Source: Enoplolaimus lenunculus (Eukaryota; Nematoda; Enoplea; Enoplida; Thoracostomopsidae). Taken from it: a DNA stretch of 64,000 nucleotides. Shown here piece by piece: positions 40,101 to 47,917 of this stretch (positions within the stretch are counted from its first letter, which is position 1; every line of letters starts with the position of its first letter). The stretch covers positions 124,001 to 188,000 of the forward strand of contig JASANG010002129.1 in the NCBI GenBank assembly GCA_030248215.1, in the 5' to 3' direction. The notes under the pieces were generated by a model that was given only the letters and a program-made list of their open reading frames with translations, was not told where the DNA came from and ran no database searches. A program made the translations under genes and the position numbers.

Positions 40101-43100
40101 AGTTTTGTGCATATTACGTAGAAGAAAATGTAAAATTCACACAACGTTGCTACGTAACTTTCAAAGAATATTTTGTAAATTAAAAAATTTCCGCGAGAGT
40201 GTCGTGTGTCTTTGCAACGTTGTGAAAAGTTTTATATCTACTGATTCTCTTTCGTTCAGAGGCAATCAAATTCTCTAATTTCCGGCCATTTTGACCGAAG
40301 ATCAGTTTAAAGTATTTTCATTAATAGAATGCGAAAGCGAAATAGTAGTTTTAACCCTACAGCTTAGCTATAGATGGATATACCGCAATATCTTAGCTGG
40401 TGCCGTCTTTTAATCTCGTAGAGTGTATTTGACTCCTGGACATGAGTTTTCCATGTAAAAGTTTACAACAACCAGAAATAGTAATTTTAAGCATCTATTG
40501 CAACTATAGATATCGCCTTCAATCACAGGCTAGCAGCCGAAGGACAGTCAAGAGGGGCTCAACCACAACCTCAAAAAATGTTGCCTCTCAAACAGTTTTA
40601 GCTTCATCTCTATACAATTTGAAACCCTAAATGCCTATCCAAAGTTTTTTCTTTGTCCTAAGTATATTGAGCCGTGATGGTTCCAGTACATTCACCAAAA
40701 TAATTCGAAATCGCAGGAATACTACCTATCGAAGCGTATAGTAACACAAGCGTTAGCTTACTTTTAACAGGAAACGAACAGTTTCTAGTTTGCCAAAATG
40801 AACCGCTTCGTGGAGACACGAGCCGCGTACGGTTGTTCGATTTACGTCACAACCAGCCGCTAGCAGTAACCTTAAATTTTAGCTTATATTCAAAATTATA
40901 AAATATTTATTTTGAAAAAGTTTATCAAAATAAGCAATTAAATTTTGTGGGTGAGTTTTAGAACGTTTTTGCATCCAACAATTACAATTGTCAACTCGAG
41001 TAGCTAAGTAATTTTTTGTAAAACTATAAATAATAAAACACTTGTGATTAAAACATTCACACGATCTGACATTTGCGCACAAATTTGCTGATATCAGCGT
41101 TGCTTGCAATCGGCTTCAGGAAGATATAACTTCATGTAGAATAGTTTTTTGGGTTTTAAAATTTCAGAAAAGACTGTAAAAAGGGGTTTTTTTTGTGTCT
41201 TACCAGAAATGAAGGGAAAACATTGGTCATACATCCTTTGTGTTCCTCTAGTTATACTGGACACTTACATAATGGTAAGTAGTGATACAGGCCGCTGATA
41301 AAAGATAACCTTTTCCAAACCAATCTGCATAATAATAATAATAATAATCATAATAATAATAATAATAATAATAATAATTTAAACGTTTCTTTTTCGTACT
41401 ATGCTTTCTAAAATCACCTAAGTACTTCAACGTGTCCATTTTTGGCCGCCAAATGCAACGGAGTCGAACCAGGTGAGTTTGTTTTGCTTCTGCCACCTAA
41501 TTTTGAACTTTGAAATAAGTTCTTGCATAGTCCAGAATCGACAAAAATCTCGACCACCTGAAACACAAATTATATGAATATGCATGCAGTCCCGTGGGAA
41601 CAGGACTCTGAAATAACCCTGCCTCTACAGGCAAATATTTGCAGAGTTCTCAGATAAGCTCGAGTAATTTCTCATGAAAATTATGGAGATTATACTTCTA
41701 AATGGGCTGGTGCAATCGCACCATTTTCGCACCTTTGTTCTTCCGTACTCGCAAGCCAAATGAAACGGTGTCTTTCCAGCGTCATTAAGCACAGTTGGAC
41801 AAGCTTGGTAGTAGATTAGAAGATTTACCTGAAAGCAAAAAATATTAATCGTACATATAAGAGCCGTGCTTAGCTCCCCCGAAGCCGAACCGCCCCTATC
41901 ATACGAAGCCCGGCCTTAAAAGAACCCGGCATTTTAAACCAAATTCAACTACAGATACTCCACTAAGATAAAAACTGAAGTTTTTCAACAGTTTGAGTGG
42001 AAAAACATGCTACTGGCGTTATAAGGATCACGTATACTGGGAAAGGGCTTAAGAAGGCTTTGATACAACTGCAACTATAACTGCGCCAGTTTACATCATA
42101 TTCAAAACCATTTGAATGTATGATTTCAACTTACAATGTCAACATTTCCATGCTGACATGCAAAATGTAGAGGGGTCGATCCTTCGTTGGCAACGTCTTC
42201 GGTGCTTGCACCAACTTTCAAAAGTAAACTCGCAACTTCAGACGAGTGTTGCCAAACCGCATAGTGAAGCGGTGTCATACCTGAAACCAAGTCTGCGCAT
42301 CGTTAACAAGCAGGCCCTGAAGGGTCAGAGAGACAGGGTTGTATATGCCGTGTATGAATCAGGTTAAATAATGGACGACACCAAGGAACGAACTCTGTGT
42401 GTTAAATAATACGCGAAAAGTAAACATGAATCAAAGCTGAGCCAAAACTTAAATTTGACAGTAATTACAAAATATGCATCAACACCCCCCGAAAGGCCTG
42501 AGTCTCGTGACTTTGTTTGGAACCATTTTCATTTATGTATAAAGCAGAAACCAGAATGGGGTGAACAAGTTAAGCAATTGGCTCCAACTAAATTTACTGG
42601 GTTACTGCAATACAGAAAGATTAAGCTTAGACTATTTTTTGCTTACGCTTAGGCTCTAGGTACAAGCTCATTGTTACGCTTAGGCTAAGATTAGGTTTAG
42701 AATTAAAAATATGGTAATATTACTGTTACAGCCACGTTCTTTACCTTGATCAAATGTTAAAAGATTCCTTAGCGTCTCACTGCGACTTGTTTTTGAATAT
42801 ACTAGTTAATGAAATATTTCTTTGTTTCTCATATATATGTATATATATACATATATATCTATATATCTATCTATCTATCTATATATATATGTATGTATGT
42901 ATATTAACGTTATAAATTACAGGGGACATCTTCTGTAAAGCTGAAATATAAGTTTCAAGTTTTTCGCATGAAAGAAGCAGAAAACATTTTATATTTTTAA
43001 TAGCTATTTTAAAGCCGGAACTATTACGACCTGACCGGATATTAAATGTTTCTAAACTGATAAAATTTTGAAATAGGTACCCTGGGAACAAAGTGCTTTC

Positions 43101-43512
43101 AAAAGTGATGGCCTCAAGGCCGTCTCAAAAATATGTCAACATTGTGACCTAAAAGTTATACAAACCATGTGAATTAGCAATGATTCCATAATTTGAATAC
43201 ATAATATTTATAAACATATATAATATATATTTATATATTTATGTATATAATATAAAATATATACATATATATGTGGGTGTATAGTTTTAGTAACCAAAAC
43301 CAACGGATACCTTTTGAATCCTTTTTACGGACGTCAGCACCGTTTTCGATCAGCGTTCGTAATACGTTCAAATGACCCATCATTGCTGCTTGATGGAGTG
43401 TTGACAATCTATAATCAAACTTTTTTACTATCACAACAAGCAATTCAGTCGGTTGTTGAACCACTGTTGCGGCTAAAAGATCCGACCGACTCTCCACCGT
43501 AGCCTGCGTCAT
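1417..43512 (-). CDS. caskin: Caskin-like scaffold protein gene, multi-exon, C-terminus beyond left edge
   Basis: Nine exons on the minus strand can be spliced in phase: 43512-43311, 42280-42135, 41828-41733, 41557-41418, 40870-40762, 40014-39906, 29349-29255, 21985-21874 and 1871 to about 1417. The first eight give 336 residues plus one base; the ninth adds a Ser/Pro/Thr-rich linker of 130-150 residues. Order: about six ankyrin repeats (residues about 9-267), SH3 (about 270-336), low-complexity linker. Caskins are cytoplasmic scaffolds that bind CASK and receptor tails at synapses and axons; they carry ankyrin repeats, SH3, a CASK-binding stretch and two SAM domains. Family-specific signs are KDSKGMTPLHYAVWQ, the ACEYGRTKVVEIFVDSGLC segment with the insert after it, STPLHLAAKNGH, and an LKEA turn into the SH3. 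The SAM domains are expected left of base 1. Alternative ankyrin-SH3-SAM families (ANKS1) lack this SH3 position. Confidence in family is high; the ends are less sure. Confidence 0.9.
2251..2485 (+). mobile_element. TA-MITE, 3'-truncated copy
   Basis: It starts CTGTAGTGACCCGAATAAG directly after a TA, as in the full copies. It keeps the internal block with TTATTCGG...GACTGTTATTTAT and the GCTTGAGCGATAA motif, then loses similarity. The GGACTC-rich right half is missing. Confidence 0.8.
2942..3216. mobile_element. Foldback MITE, about 275 bp
   Basis: The left arm (CATGAGTGCGCAGC ... GTTGCGTTTTTG ... TTTAGAGGGG) and the complemented right arm (CAAGAATGTGCAACTC ... GTTGCGTTTTTG ... TTTAGAGGGG) align over roughly 90 bp, so it could form a long hairpin. 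It has no coding capacity. Related copies are at 31864-31978 and 52265-53330. Confidence 0.75.
3987..4060 (+). repeat. TTAGGC-like tract
   Basis: GCTTAAGCC, AAGCCTAAG and AATCCTAAAC units form a degenerate hexamer run. Confidence 0.6.
6775..7218 (+). mobile_element. TA-MITE, full length 444 bp, with TA target duplication
   Basis: The termini are inverted: CTGTAGTGACCCGAATAAG on the left and the complement CTGTATTGACCCGAATA on the right. It is flanked by TA at 6773-6774 and 7219-7220. There is no coding capacity. The right half has repeated GGACTC(C)-TATTAGGG units. A duplicate of the unoccupied target follows at 7264-7340. TA duplication suggests mobilisation by a Tc1/mariner-type transposase (inference). 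Confidence 0.9.
7264..7340 (+). repeat. Second copy of a 75-bp tandem duplication (empty MITE site)
   Basis: AAATATTAAGTACAA...ACCATAAACTTT occurs twice. The first copy (6743-6774 plus 7219-about 7260) is split by the MITE at its TTTCTAAAATTA/CTAACACAATT site; this second copy is uninterrupted. Confidence 0.85.
8700..8775 (+). repeat. TTAGGC-like tract
   Basis: CTTAAGCCTAAGCGTAAG follows the GTAACAGTAGTATAAGC leader shared with 45.2 kb. Confidence 0.6.
9785..9895. mobile_element. Decayed GC-rich MITE relative
   Basis: It contains ACCGCGCGGTGACGTAC, GCCGGACGGTGACGGACA and a right end GCGCCACCCTTA matching the family terminus. The left end is not clear. Confidence 0.55.
12360..12600. repeat. 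TTAGGC-like tracts with shared leader
   Basis: TGTAAAGATCACGGGCG...GACTGCAATAG precedes the tract. The same leader is at 5564-5615, so both are copies of a dispersed repeat carrying hexamers in both orientations. Confidence 0.6.
14725..14976. mobile_element. Small TIR element, about 252 bp
   Basis: The left end TACACACAAAAAAGTATTTC and the complement of the right end TACACTCAAAATAATATTTC align over about 25 bp. The interior is rich in TTTCTGA/TCAGAAA motifs in both orientations. It has no coding potential. Confidence 0.6.
16341..16418 (+). repeat. tRNA-like sequence, SINE head or tRNA relic
   Basis: An A-box match TGGTGTAGAGG (16348-16358) and a B-box match GGTTTGATTCC (16398-16408, one mismatch to GGTTCGANTCC) lie at tRNA-like spacing. 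The predicted T stem and acceptor stem pair poorly, so it is not a functional tRNA as read. A pol III-derived SINE head is the likeliest reading. Confidence 0.55.
17417..17515 (+). repeat. (ACA)n(ATA)n compound microsatellite
   Basis: A run of ACAACA changes into AATAAT and back into ACAACG. A related AATAATAACAACAACAAC run is at 17620-17641. Confidence 0.95.
18711..18745 (+). repeat. (AAT)n microsatellite
   Basis: A simple AAT run with one GAT interruption. Confidence 0.9.
20745..20905 (+). repeat. Dispersed repeat, copy 1
   Basis: Shares CAAGGGTTTT, GAYTTAGAAG, a TTGAWAATT-like stretch and a GCCAAAAT block with 24090-24240, in the same order and spacing. It abuts the truncated TA-MITE at 20942. 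Confidence 0.6.
20942..21340 (+). mobile_element. TA-MITE, 5'-truncated copy
   Basis: It lacks the left terminus but retains the internal block from GGGTACCGTCTTGCTATTCGG onward, the GAGCGATAATGCAAGG motif, the GGACTC/TATTAGGG units and the right end (CCCCCTTTATTCGGGTCA). Confidence 0.8.
21600..21800. mobile_element. Decayed GC-rich MITE relative
   Basis: It shares the core CCGTATGGTGACGGACTG, GTGACGGACGGCGCCGGAC and a complementary CCGCCCGTCACCG arm with the 61.2 kb element. Its terminal GTGCCACCC motifs are mutated. Confidence 0.6.
21874..21985 (-). CDS. caskin: Caskin exon H: second half of SH3 domain
   Basis: The exon is 112 bp, running from phase 0 to phase 1, with acceptor TTTGTTTAG and donor GTAAGG. 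It encodes ILDRSDAYQWHGVTFGPRF, then TSNSGMFPATAVQIVDKQ. It holds the SH3 tryptophan (QWHG) and the GMFP motif. The usual SNYV is ATAV, so a third groove aromatic is lost. It follows a 7.3 kb intron and joins exon G without a frame change. Confidence 0.9.
22080..22290 (+). repeat. Dispersed repeat, copy 1
   Basis: TTTCTGACGGG, AAATGTTGTGAAACG, AGGAACCGTATCATTTTATC and CCATTTTATCAC blocks occur in the same order as at 55100-55450. It looks like a decayed transposon with short internal reiterations. Confidence 0.6.
22821..22888 (-). repeat. tRNA-like sequence, SINE head
   Basis: On the minus strand TAACTCGGTTAGTTTGTATG resembles a tRNA D-arm/A-box and GGGTTCAAGCACCC a T-arm/B-box. The anticodon region and acceptor pairing are not tRNA-like. 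Probably a decayed SINE. Confidence 0.5.
23328..23679. mobile_element. TIR element with long termini and apparent 8-bp target duplication
   Basis: About 60 bp at the left (CCAAGCCGTAATCAATTCCG ... TTACGACTTGGGCTAGC, 23341-23400) is inverted at the right (23605-23679). GCGACATA occurs at 23320-23327 and 23680-23687, an 8-bp direct duplication as in hAT-type insertions (inference). The interior of about 200 bp has no coding potential. Confidence 0.75.
24090..24240 (+). repeat. Dispersed repeat, copy 2
   Basis: Second copy of the 20.75 kb repeat: CAAGGGTTTTAGTGACTTAG, then GAAAATTATC and GGGCCAAAATTTTTC. Confidence 0.6.
25480..25570 (-). repeat. TTAGGC-like tract
   Basis: Degenerate AGGCATAGGCTTAGATATAG and CACTTAGGCATAGG units. 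Confidence 0.6.
28672..29117 (-). mobile_element. TA-MITE, full length 446 bp, reverse orientation
   Basis: Left end CTGTATTGACCCGAATAAG follows TA (28670-28671); the right end is CTTATTCGGGTCACAACAG, followed by CA where TA is expected. Internal blocks match the copy at 6775-7218 in reverse. It sits in the SH3 intron of the Caskin gene. Confidence 0.88.
29255..29349 (-). CDS. caskin: Caskin exon G: first half of SH3 domain
   Basis: The exon is 95 bp. It enters in phase 1 (G joined to AA gives Glu, rebuilding LKEA) and leaves in phase 0 at GTAAGG; the acceptor is ACTTTAG. It encodes AINAVYGKAVVDVDGNSDAN then ELSFRVGEIIW. The RT-loop core ELSFRVGEII is typical SH3, but the ALYDY position reads AVVDVD, so both Tyr are replaced by Val. 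It is separated from exon F by a 10.6 kb intron. Confidence 0.9.
29537..29655 (-). repeat. TTAGGC-like tract
   Basis: Units such as GGCTTAGGTTTAG, TTTAGGCTTAGG and AATCTAAGCCTGAGCC occur within the Caskin intron. Confidence 0.65.
31063..31137 (+). repeat. (AAT)n microsatellite
   Basis: About 25 AAT units, nearly perfect. Confidence 0.95.
31864..31978. mobile_element. Foldback MITE, short copy
   Basis: Termini AAGAGTGTGCAACT and AGTTGCACACTCTT are perfect inverted repeats. The interior TGTACCACCGAACGTTGCG matches the arms of the 275-bp copy, but most of the centre is deleted. Confidence 0.8.
32586..32685 (+). repeat. 29-bp tandem repeat, about 3.5 copies
   Basis: The unit is AAACTTTAATTAATACCA plus AGAGAAGGCGG. 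The first two copies are nearly identical and the last two diverged. Confidence 0.85.
38482..38530 (+). repeat. TATACA-type microsatellite
   Basis: Imperfect TATACATA run. Confidence 0.85.
39906..40014 (-). CDS. caskin: Caskin exon F: last ankyrin repeat and cap
   Basis: The exon is 109 bp, with acceptor TTTAAAG and donor GTAAAT, running from phase 0 to phase 1. It encodes AGADPEWKNNAGLNALDYAK, then KHCKLSCAKEVKAVLK. The degenerate LNALDYAK unit and the charged cap ending in KEVKAVLK correspond to the capping helix before the SH3 domain in Caskins (QTALDIV...KEIKQLLREA). Confidence 0.92.
40762..40870 (-). CDS. caskin: Caskin exon E: ankyrin repeats
   Basis: The exon is 109 bp, with acceptor TTTAAG, entering in phase 2 (completing an Arg codon) and leaving in phase 0 at GTAAGC. 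It encodes LLLAAGCDVNRTTVRG, then SCLHEAVHFGKLETVRFLLK. The LHEAVHFGK stretch matches the LHEAALYGK repeat of Caskins. It is in frame with both neighbours. Confidence 0.92.
41329..41379 (+). repeat. (AAT)n microsatellite
   Basis: AAT run with a single CAT interruption, 38 bp from the 3' border of Caskin exon D. Confidence 0.93.
41418..41557 (-). CDS. caskin: Caskin exon D: ankyrin repeats with family insert
   Basis: The exon is 140 bp, entering in phase 0 and leaving in phase 2, with acceptor GTTTCAG and donor GTGATT. It encodes VVEIFVDSGLC, a polar insert (KNLFQSSKLGGRSKTNSPG), then STPLHLAAKNGHVEVL. The lengthened loop between these two repeats is a known Caskin peculiarity and is one of the best reasons for the family call. 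Confidence 0.93.
41733..41828 (-). CDS. caskin: Caskin exon C: ankyrin repeats
   Basis: This is a 96-bp phase 0-0 exon, with acceptor GCTTTCAG and donor GTGCGA (weak but supported by continuity). It encodes VNLLIYYQACPTVLNDAG followed by KTPFHLACEYGRTK. It completes the repeat begun in exon B and opens the next one. The HLACEYGR stretch parallels DLACEFGR in known Caskins. Confidence 0.92.
42135..42280 (-). CDS. caskin: Caskin exon B: ankyrin repeats
   Basis: The acceptor is GTTTCAG and the donor GTAAGT. The exon is 146 bp, entering in phase 1 (completing a Gly codon) and leaving in phase 0. It encodes MTPLHYAVWQHSSEVASLLL, then KVGASTEDVANEG, then STPLHFACQHGNVDI: one full repeat and the start of the next. 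The join to exon A rebuilds the motif DSKGMTPLHYAVWQ, nearly the same as the vertebrate Caskin DSNGMRPLHYAAWQ, which fixes both splice sites. Confidence 0.93.
42830..42905 (+). repeat. (TA)/(TATC)/(TATG) microsatellite
   Basis: Alternating TATATA, TATC and TATG units in the first large Caskin intron. Confidence 0.9.
43199..43285 (+). repeat. TA-rich microsatellite
   Basis: Imperfect TATATA/TACATA run just 3' of Caskin exon A. Confidence 0.85.
43311..43512 (-). CDS. caskin: Caskin exon A: N-terminus and first ankyrin repeats
   Basis: This encodes 67 residues plus one base, ending KKDSK and then G in phase 1 at donor GTATCC. Residues 10-35 (DLLAATVVQQPTELLVVIVK) look like a divergent first repeat; LSTLHQAAMMGHLNVLRTLI is a clear second repeat. 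An in-frame TGA lies four codons upstream of the ATG at 43512, so this ATG is the first usable one in this exon. A good acceptor (pyrimidine-rich, ending GATAG) lies just upstream near 43548, so a spliced 5' UTR is likely. An alternative is that the true acceptor is internal, at TTATAG before LSTLHQAA. The N-terminus would then come from an upstream phase-2 exon such as the one proposed at 44.9 kb. Confidence 0.85.
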
Positions 43513-44900
43513 GACCCGTTGTCAAGCATCAGCAGCATTTGCTATCAAACAAGCAAGTGGTCGTGCAAACAAGGGAGATACTCCGGCCTAGACACCCTCA
43601 AAATGAGTCAAAAGAAACATTTTGTATTAAGATTTAGAATTAAAATGGCGTTATTGTCTTGCTTGCATGATCGCAAATGCTTTTCACTATACTTTTGAAA
43701 ATTTCTGTATCCGCTACGGTCTCCAAGCATCATTATTGCCAAATTTCTGCAAGGTTTCCTTCAAAAACTATTATTGTGAATTTATTAAAACATTTGGATC
43801 AACACACATCTTGAATCCACTCCTGAGTAAAAATCCCTGCGCTGATTGATATAGAATGTTGCAATACAAGGAGTGACGGGTTTTAAAATTTCAAATGAGA
43901 AAATGGGACAGGACACACGATATGTAATAGTGACGAAAGCTTGCGACCGAAGTTAGCGAGAAACCACACGCAATTTAATTTTTGTTTGCCGCGTGGAAAA
44001 TCCAATAATTCACTTTCTGGCGCAAATATTTTAATTAAATTCAATTCCATTAGTGACTCAAGATTTAAGGCAATATTTAACGTTATCAAAGCGTGGTTAC
44101 AACGCTTTGTAAGGTGGTGACAAAATAACAAGCTGCCTCGACGAGTTAGGTGTGTCTCTATGATGCTAGTGTTTAGATCAACTTATATATAGTGCGATAC
44201 GTTTAGTTCAACAAGACGATTGTCCCAGATAGAAACACGAAAAACTCGCCAAGTTGGAGTTACCGTGTACATGAATAATTACAAATTAGTGATAGATACT
44301 GCACTCGGTTAGGAATACAGATTAGTGTAACAATCTAATTACCTATTGTTAAATAACCACTTTCTAAAGATATTCTTAATACATTATAGATAGTTATAAG
44401 AGGAGTTCATACATTTAAAGTAGTAAAATTACGTTTAGTAACCAGAAACGAGTTGCTTAGAGTCGGTAGCGAAGTTTCAGCCAAAATTAAAGGCTTTCAA
44501 CGATAAACGGCTTGCTTAGCGTTTGTGATAAAGGTTTCAAATTCATTTTAACCATTCTTCGATAATTAACGACAAAACTTCGATGAGGGAAAACCATACT
44601 CGGCTAAGGTAGAGTTATAGTACCCTTCATCTTTTAGGTTAAACCATTTGCATTTGTAATTAAGTAGAAATTTTTGTTTTTTAAATAATAATAATAATTG
44701 GGCTTAGGAAAATTAACTCAATTGAGACTTCAAACATATTGTTGAGCAACGTTGATAAGCGATGTGATACTTGAATTTAGAAAAGGCGTTTGAAATTTGA
44801 GCTAAAATAATACACGACGAAAAACAAGTCCAAATAGTTATATTCCCCTATAGACTAGCCCAATTTGGCATTCAGATGAATTACAGATTGAACTACGTAC

Positions 44901-44989
44901 CTGGTAAATGACCACGGAAAGCATACATTGTCAACGCGATGACAAGTCGTGGACGGAGACCATGAGCGACTCATTAAATTTGTCGTCAT
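44901..44989 (-). CDS. Possible alternative first coding exon of the Caskin gene
   Basis: From an ATG in fair context (AACCATGA) at 44989 the minus strand reads MTTNLMSRSWSPSTTCHRVD then NVCFPWSFT. It ends in phase 2 at a strong donor (CAG then GTACGT). Phase 2 is exactly what the internal TTATAG acceptor inside Caskin exon A needs, so the two could form an alternative N-terminus ending ...FTR-LSTLHQAA. The peptide has no recognised homology. A 29-codon open stretch with a donor can arise by chance, so this is a weak proposal. Confidence 0.2.
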
Positions 44990-45239
44990 GGTTACTGAAT
45001 GTTGAGGATTTTGAAACTTTTGTTATTTAACTTCTCAAAATTTTAAGTCATTAATACTGACAACATTGCATTATTTGTGAAATCTTTTGTAATCTAAATT
45101 ATAGGCAAAATCGTTACCAACTTGAAGCATTGCCGATGTTGCTTTTTCAATCAGTGGTATTTGGAAAAAAACCTCTGCTTTTTGTGTATTATTTCGAATA
45201 TGCAGCTTAGTCCAATGTATAGAAAATGGCCGTAACAGT

Positions 45240-45345
45240 AGTAAGCATATTCCTAAAGCTAGCGTATAAATGAACTTATACCATAGTCTAATCCCAGCCT
45301 AAGCCTAAGGAAAAAATTTGTGTAAAGTCTAAGTTTAATTTATTG
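45240..45345 (+). repeat. TTAGGC-like tract within a dispersed repeat
   Basis: GTAACAGTAGTAAGCATATT is followed by GCCTAAGCCTAAG. The same leader (CCGTAACAGTAGTATAAGC) precedes the tract at 8700-8775, showing that both belong to one repeat family. Confidence 0.65.
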
Positions 45346-47734
45346 CAGTGTCGCAGAGAAACGTTCCGTTACTGATCATTACATTGGCCACAGTTTGTGG
45401 TTTATGTTTAGTATAGTCTATGCGTGAAAGGGTTATCTCGATAGAATAACATACGTTTTTTCGATTACGCTGCTACAAATCTGAAAGATACCTCGAGTCA
45501 CAACACGCAGTTATAAGCCTTAAAATTAAACAAAGAATGGCTAATTACCAATTCTAATTCAGTGTAAACATTTCCACGCGTAAATCTGAAACTTTTCCAT
45601 TTTCCAGTCCAACACGGGTTGACATATATAATGTTTGTTGTTTTCGAAACAAAAACTATATATGTATAATTAGGAAAATTGTAAGAAATTATTTCCTTAA
45701 ACTGCAAGCAGACAAATATTTTCCTGAAAACTGTGCCCAGTTTTTACAGGATAAAATTACGAAAGGGGCATATCTTCATGTAAACGTTTTTGAGACAGCG
45801 AGTGTAGAGAGCCACAAAATATTTGTATGTTTGATACTTCGAATCCCACAAGTTATTTTAAATCCTGCAAAACAGCCTTTTTTCGTCGGTATTACTCAGC
45901 AACCCCTGATTTGTATACGCCGCTGACCGGTTTCTGTTTTTGTATAGGTACTAAAGATCAGTACAGCAATCGCCTGAACAAAACCAGCTTCAATAAACAA
46001 CCCATCAATCTATTTGCCGGGAATTTAAATAGGGTTGGACCCATTTTTGATAGCAAAAATATTTTGATAAACTTTTCGGCCTTGTTTCAGACTAAAGAAC
46101 GATACAAAGGCACGCCCACCATCACACCCTACAGACCACCTTGTTTCCTTTGACCAAAAAATTGTTTATTGCATATTTTGCACTTGAATGCAATCAAAAC
46201 ATCGCTTATTTAAGCTGGCGGTCGGTCGAGTTACAAAACACTGTTGTTTCACCTGCCGTTAATATTAATAAAGTTTTGTCCAGCATAACCGCGTTTATTT
46301 TACTTGAACCTTCGCTTTTGCAGTGAAAACAAAAATATTTTTGAATAAAACACAAAATAAACGACAAATAAGGCCAAAATTTTGCAATTAAATTGCAATT
46401 TTTTTGCCTGCAGTTTGATCACTGGTAAACAACAACCATTAAATTATTGTTACTATCGCACTATGTCAGGCAAAAAAACAAAAGGACCTGGCAAATCGAA
46501 ATATATATTATTTATAATTTAATAAATTTTGCAAGCAACCGCCACGTGCCAAGTTTCGCTACACCCCTTTTACGATACGGTCATTTGAACTTTTGCAAAT
46601 ATTTATATTACAAGTTAAGGATCGTATCAGTCCCACGTTACCATTGGTTCACCTTGTACATAACTTGTTCGAATATTTGCTGTAAACGCTATGATGTTCG
46701 TTAAACTTTATTTAGATGGGCTATTGTATCCGTTGGATTAAAAATATCGGTCGTCGCCGACATAATTCGGTTTCAAACTCTGTCCGGACGCAACAAACGA
46801 AGACACTCGGACATGCACCTTTATTAATGATGAAGGATAAAATTAAATAACATGATTTTTGTATGCTCAGTTCGACCAGGGATTTCCATAATATACAAAT
46901 TAAGAGGAAAATGTTTTCGAGTTTTTTTTTCAATTTTCAACAAGTGGGATCCTAGATGAAATAAACGAATTCTAACTTGTGTACAAAATGTTTTATCAGT
47001 TTTGGTTGGCAAAATTGACAGAATTTTTCTTTTTGTTACTCGAAACATTTGTGGTCATTTCGAACATTGCAAGGATATTTCGCCAATAATCTACAATAGC
47101 TAATGTGTTTTTGACCAAACACTGTTTTGGAAAACTGTGTAGTGTCTGCTAGAAAACTAAAACAGATCGGACGTTTTAAGTACATCCCAAACCAATGGCA
47201 ACGTGGAACTGAATATTCTGAACCGAGCAAAATGTGATGTTTAAATCGAAACGGCTCAAAACTCGAGGTCGTTAGCAAAGTTGAAACGTACTACGGCACA
47301 ATAAAAATCAGAGAGAATATAGAGGTCCTGCAACTACAAATACTACATTTAAGTAAAACTTTTCCAGCAACCATGCAAATCTATATTTTTTCAAGTTTTG
47401 GTGATTTAAACTTTATCATACGCTATTTATGTTATAGACTAAACATCGCGTAGCATTAATTTTGTTTTTTGGAACGCTGAAAGCGAGCAAAAATTACTGA
47501 AATTGAAAAATCACAGAACTCAAAGTAGACTTTCCACGGACCAAGGCACTTATAAGCATATTTCTATCATTTGACAACCACTGACGCTCCCTTCACATGC
47601 AGCCGTAACCTATCCATGACTAAAAATCTAAATTCTTCTAACCTTAAAACTTACAACTCAAAATTTTGGAATTATTTTTCAGGTACCACCTAACAATAAT
47701 ATAAAAGTTGGTTGACAAGAACGATAGGAACAGT

Positions 47735-47917
47735 GGCCGATGTTACTTTTAGGGCTGTAAAAAGATTAAGCGTGCTCCTAAGCCTAAGCCTAAGCCTATG
47801 CATTGCAAAAGCGTATTCCTAAGCCTAAGCCTAGCAAAAATGTAGTCTAGAATGTAAGCCTACTCTAATACGGACCCACCAGAAACCGGGATATCCCTAA
47901 AAGTAACATGAGCCCGG
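47735..47917. mobile_element. Small TIR element carrying a TTAGGC-like hexamer array
   Basis: ATGTTACTTTTAGGG at the left is matched by CCCTAAAAGTAACAT at the right, a perfect 15-bp inverted terminus. Inside are CCTAAG hexamer runs (47779-47840). The terminal motif recurs at 62819 and, altered, at the ends of the GGGACA elements. Confidence 0.7.

Larger units (their letters stand above)
40015..43310 (-). other. Five short Caskin introns in the ankyrin region
   Basis: These are 40015-40761, 40871-41417, 41558-41732, 41829-42134 and 42281-43310, about 175-1030 bp. They contain an (AAT)n array (41329-41379), a TTAGGC-like tract (42620-42705) and two TA/TATC-rich microsatellites (42830-42905, 43199-43285). 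Nothing else is evident. Confidence 0.85.

Noticed and set aside
45827-46153. 108-codon plus-strand frame
   Set aside because: No homology, no convincing start context and no flanking splice sites of note.
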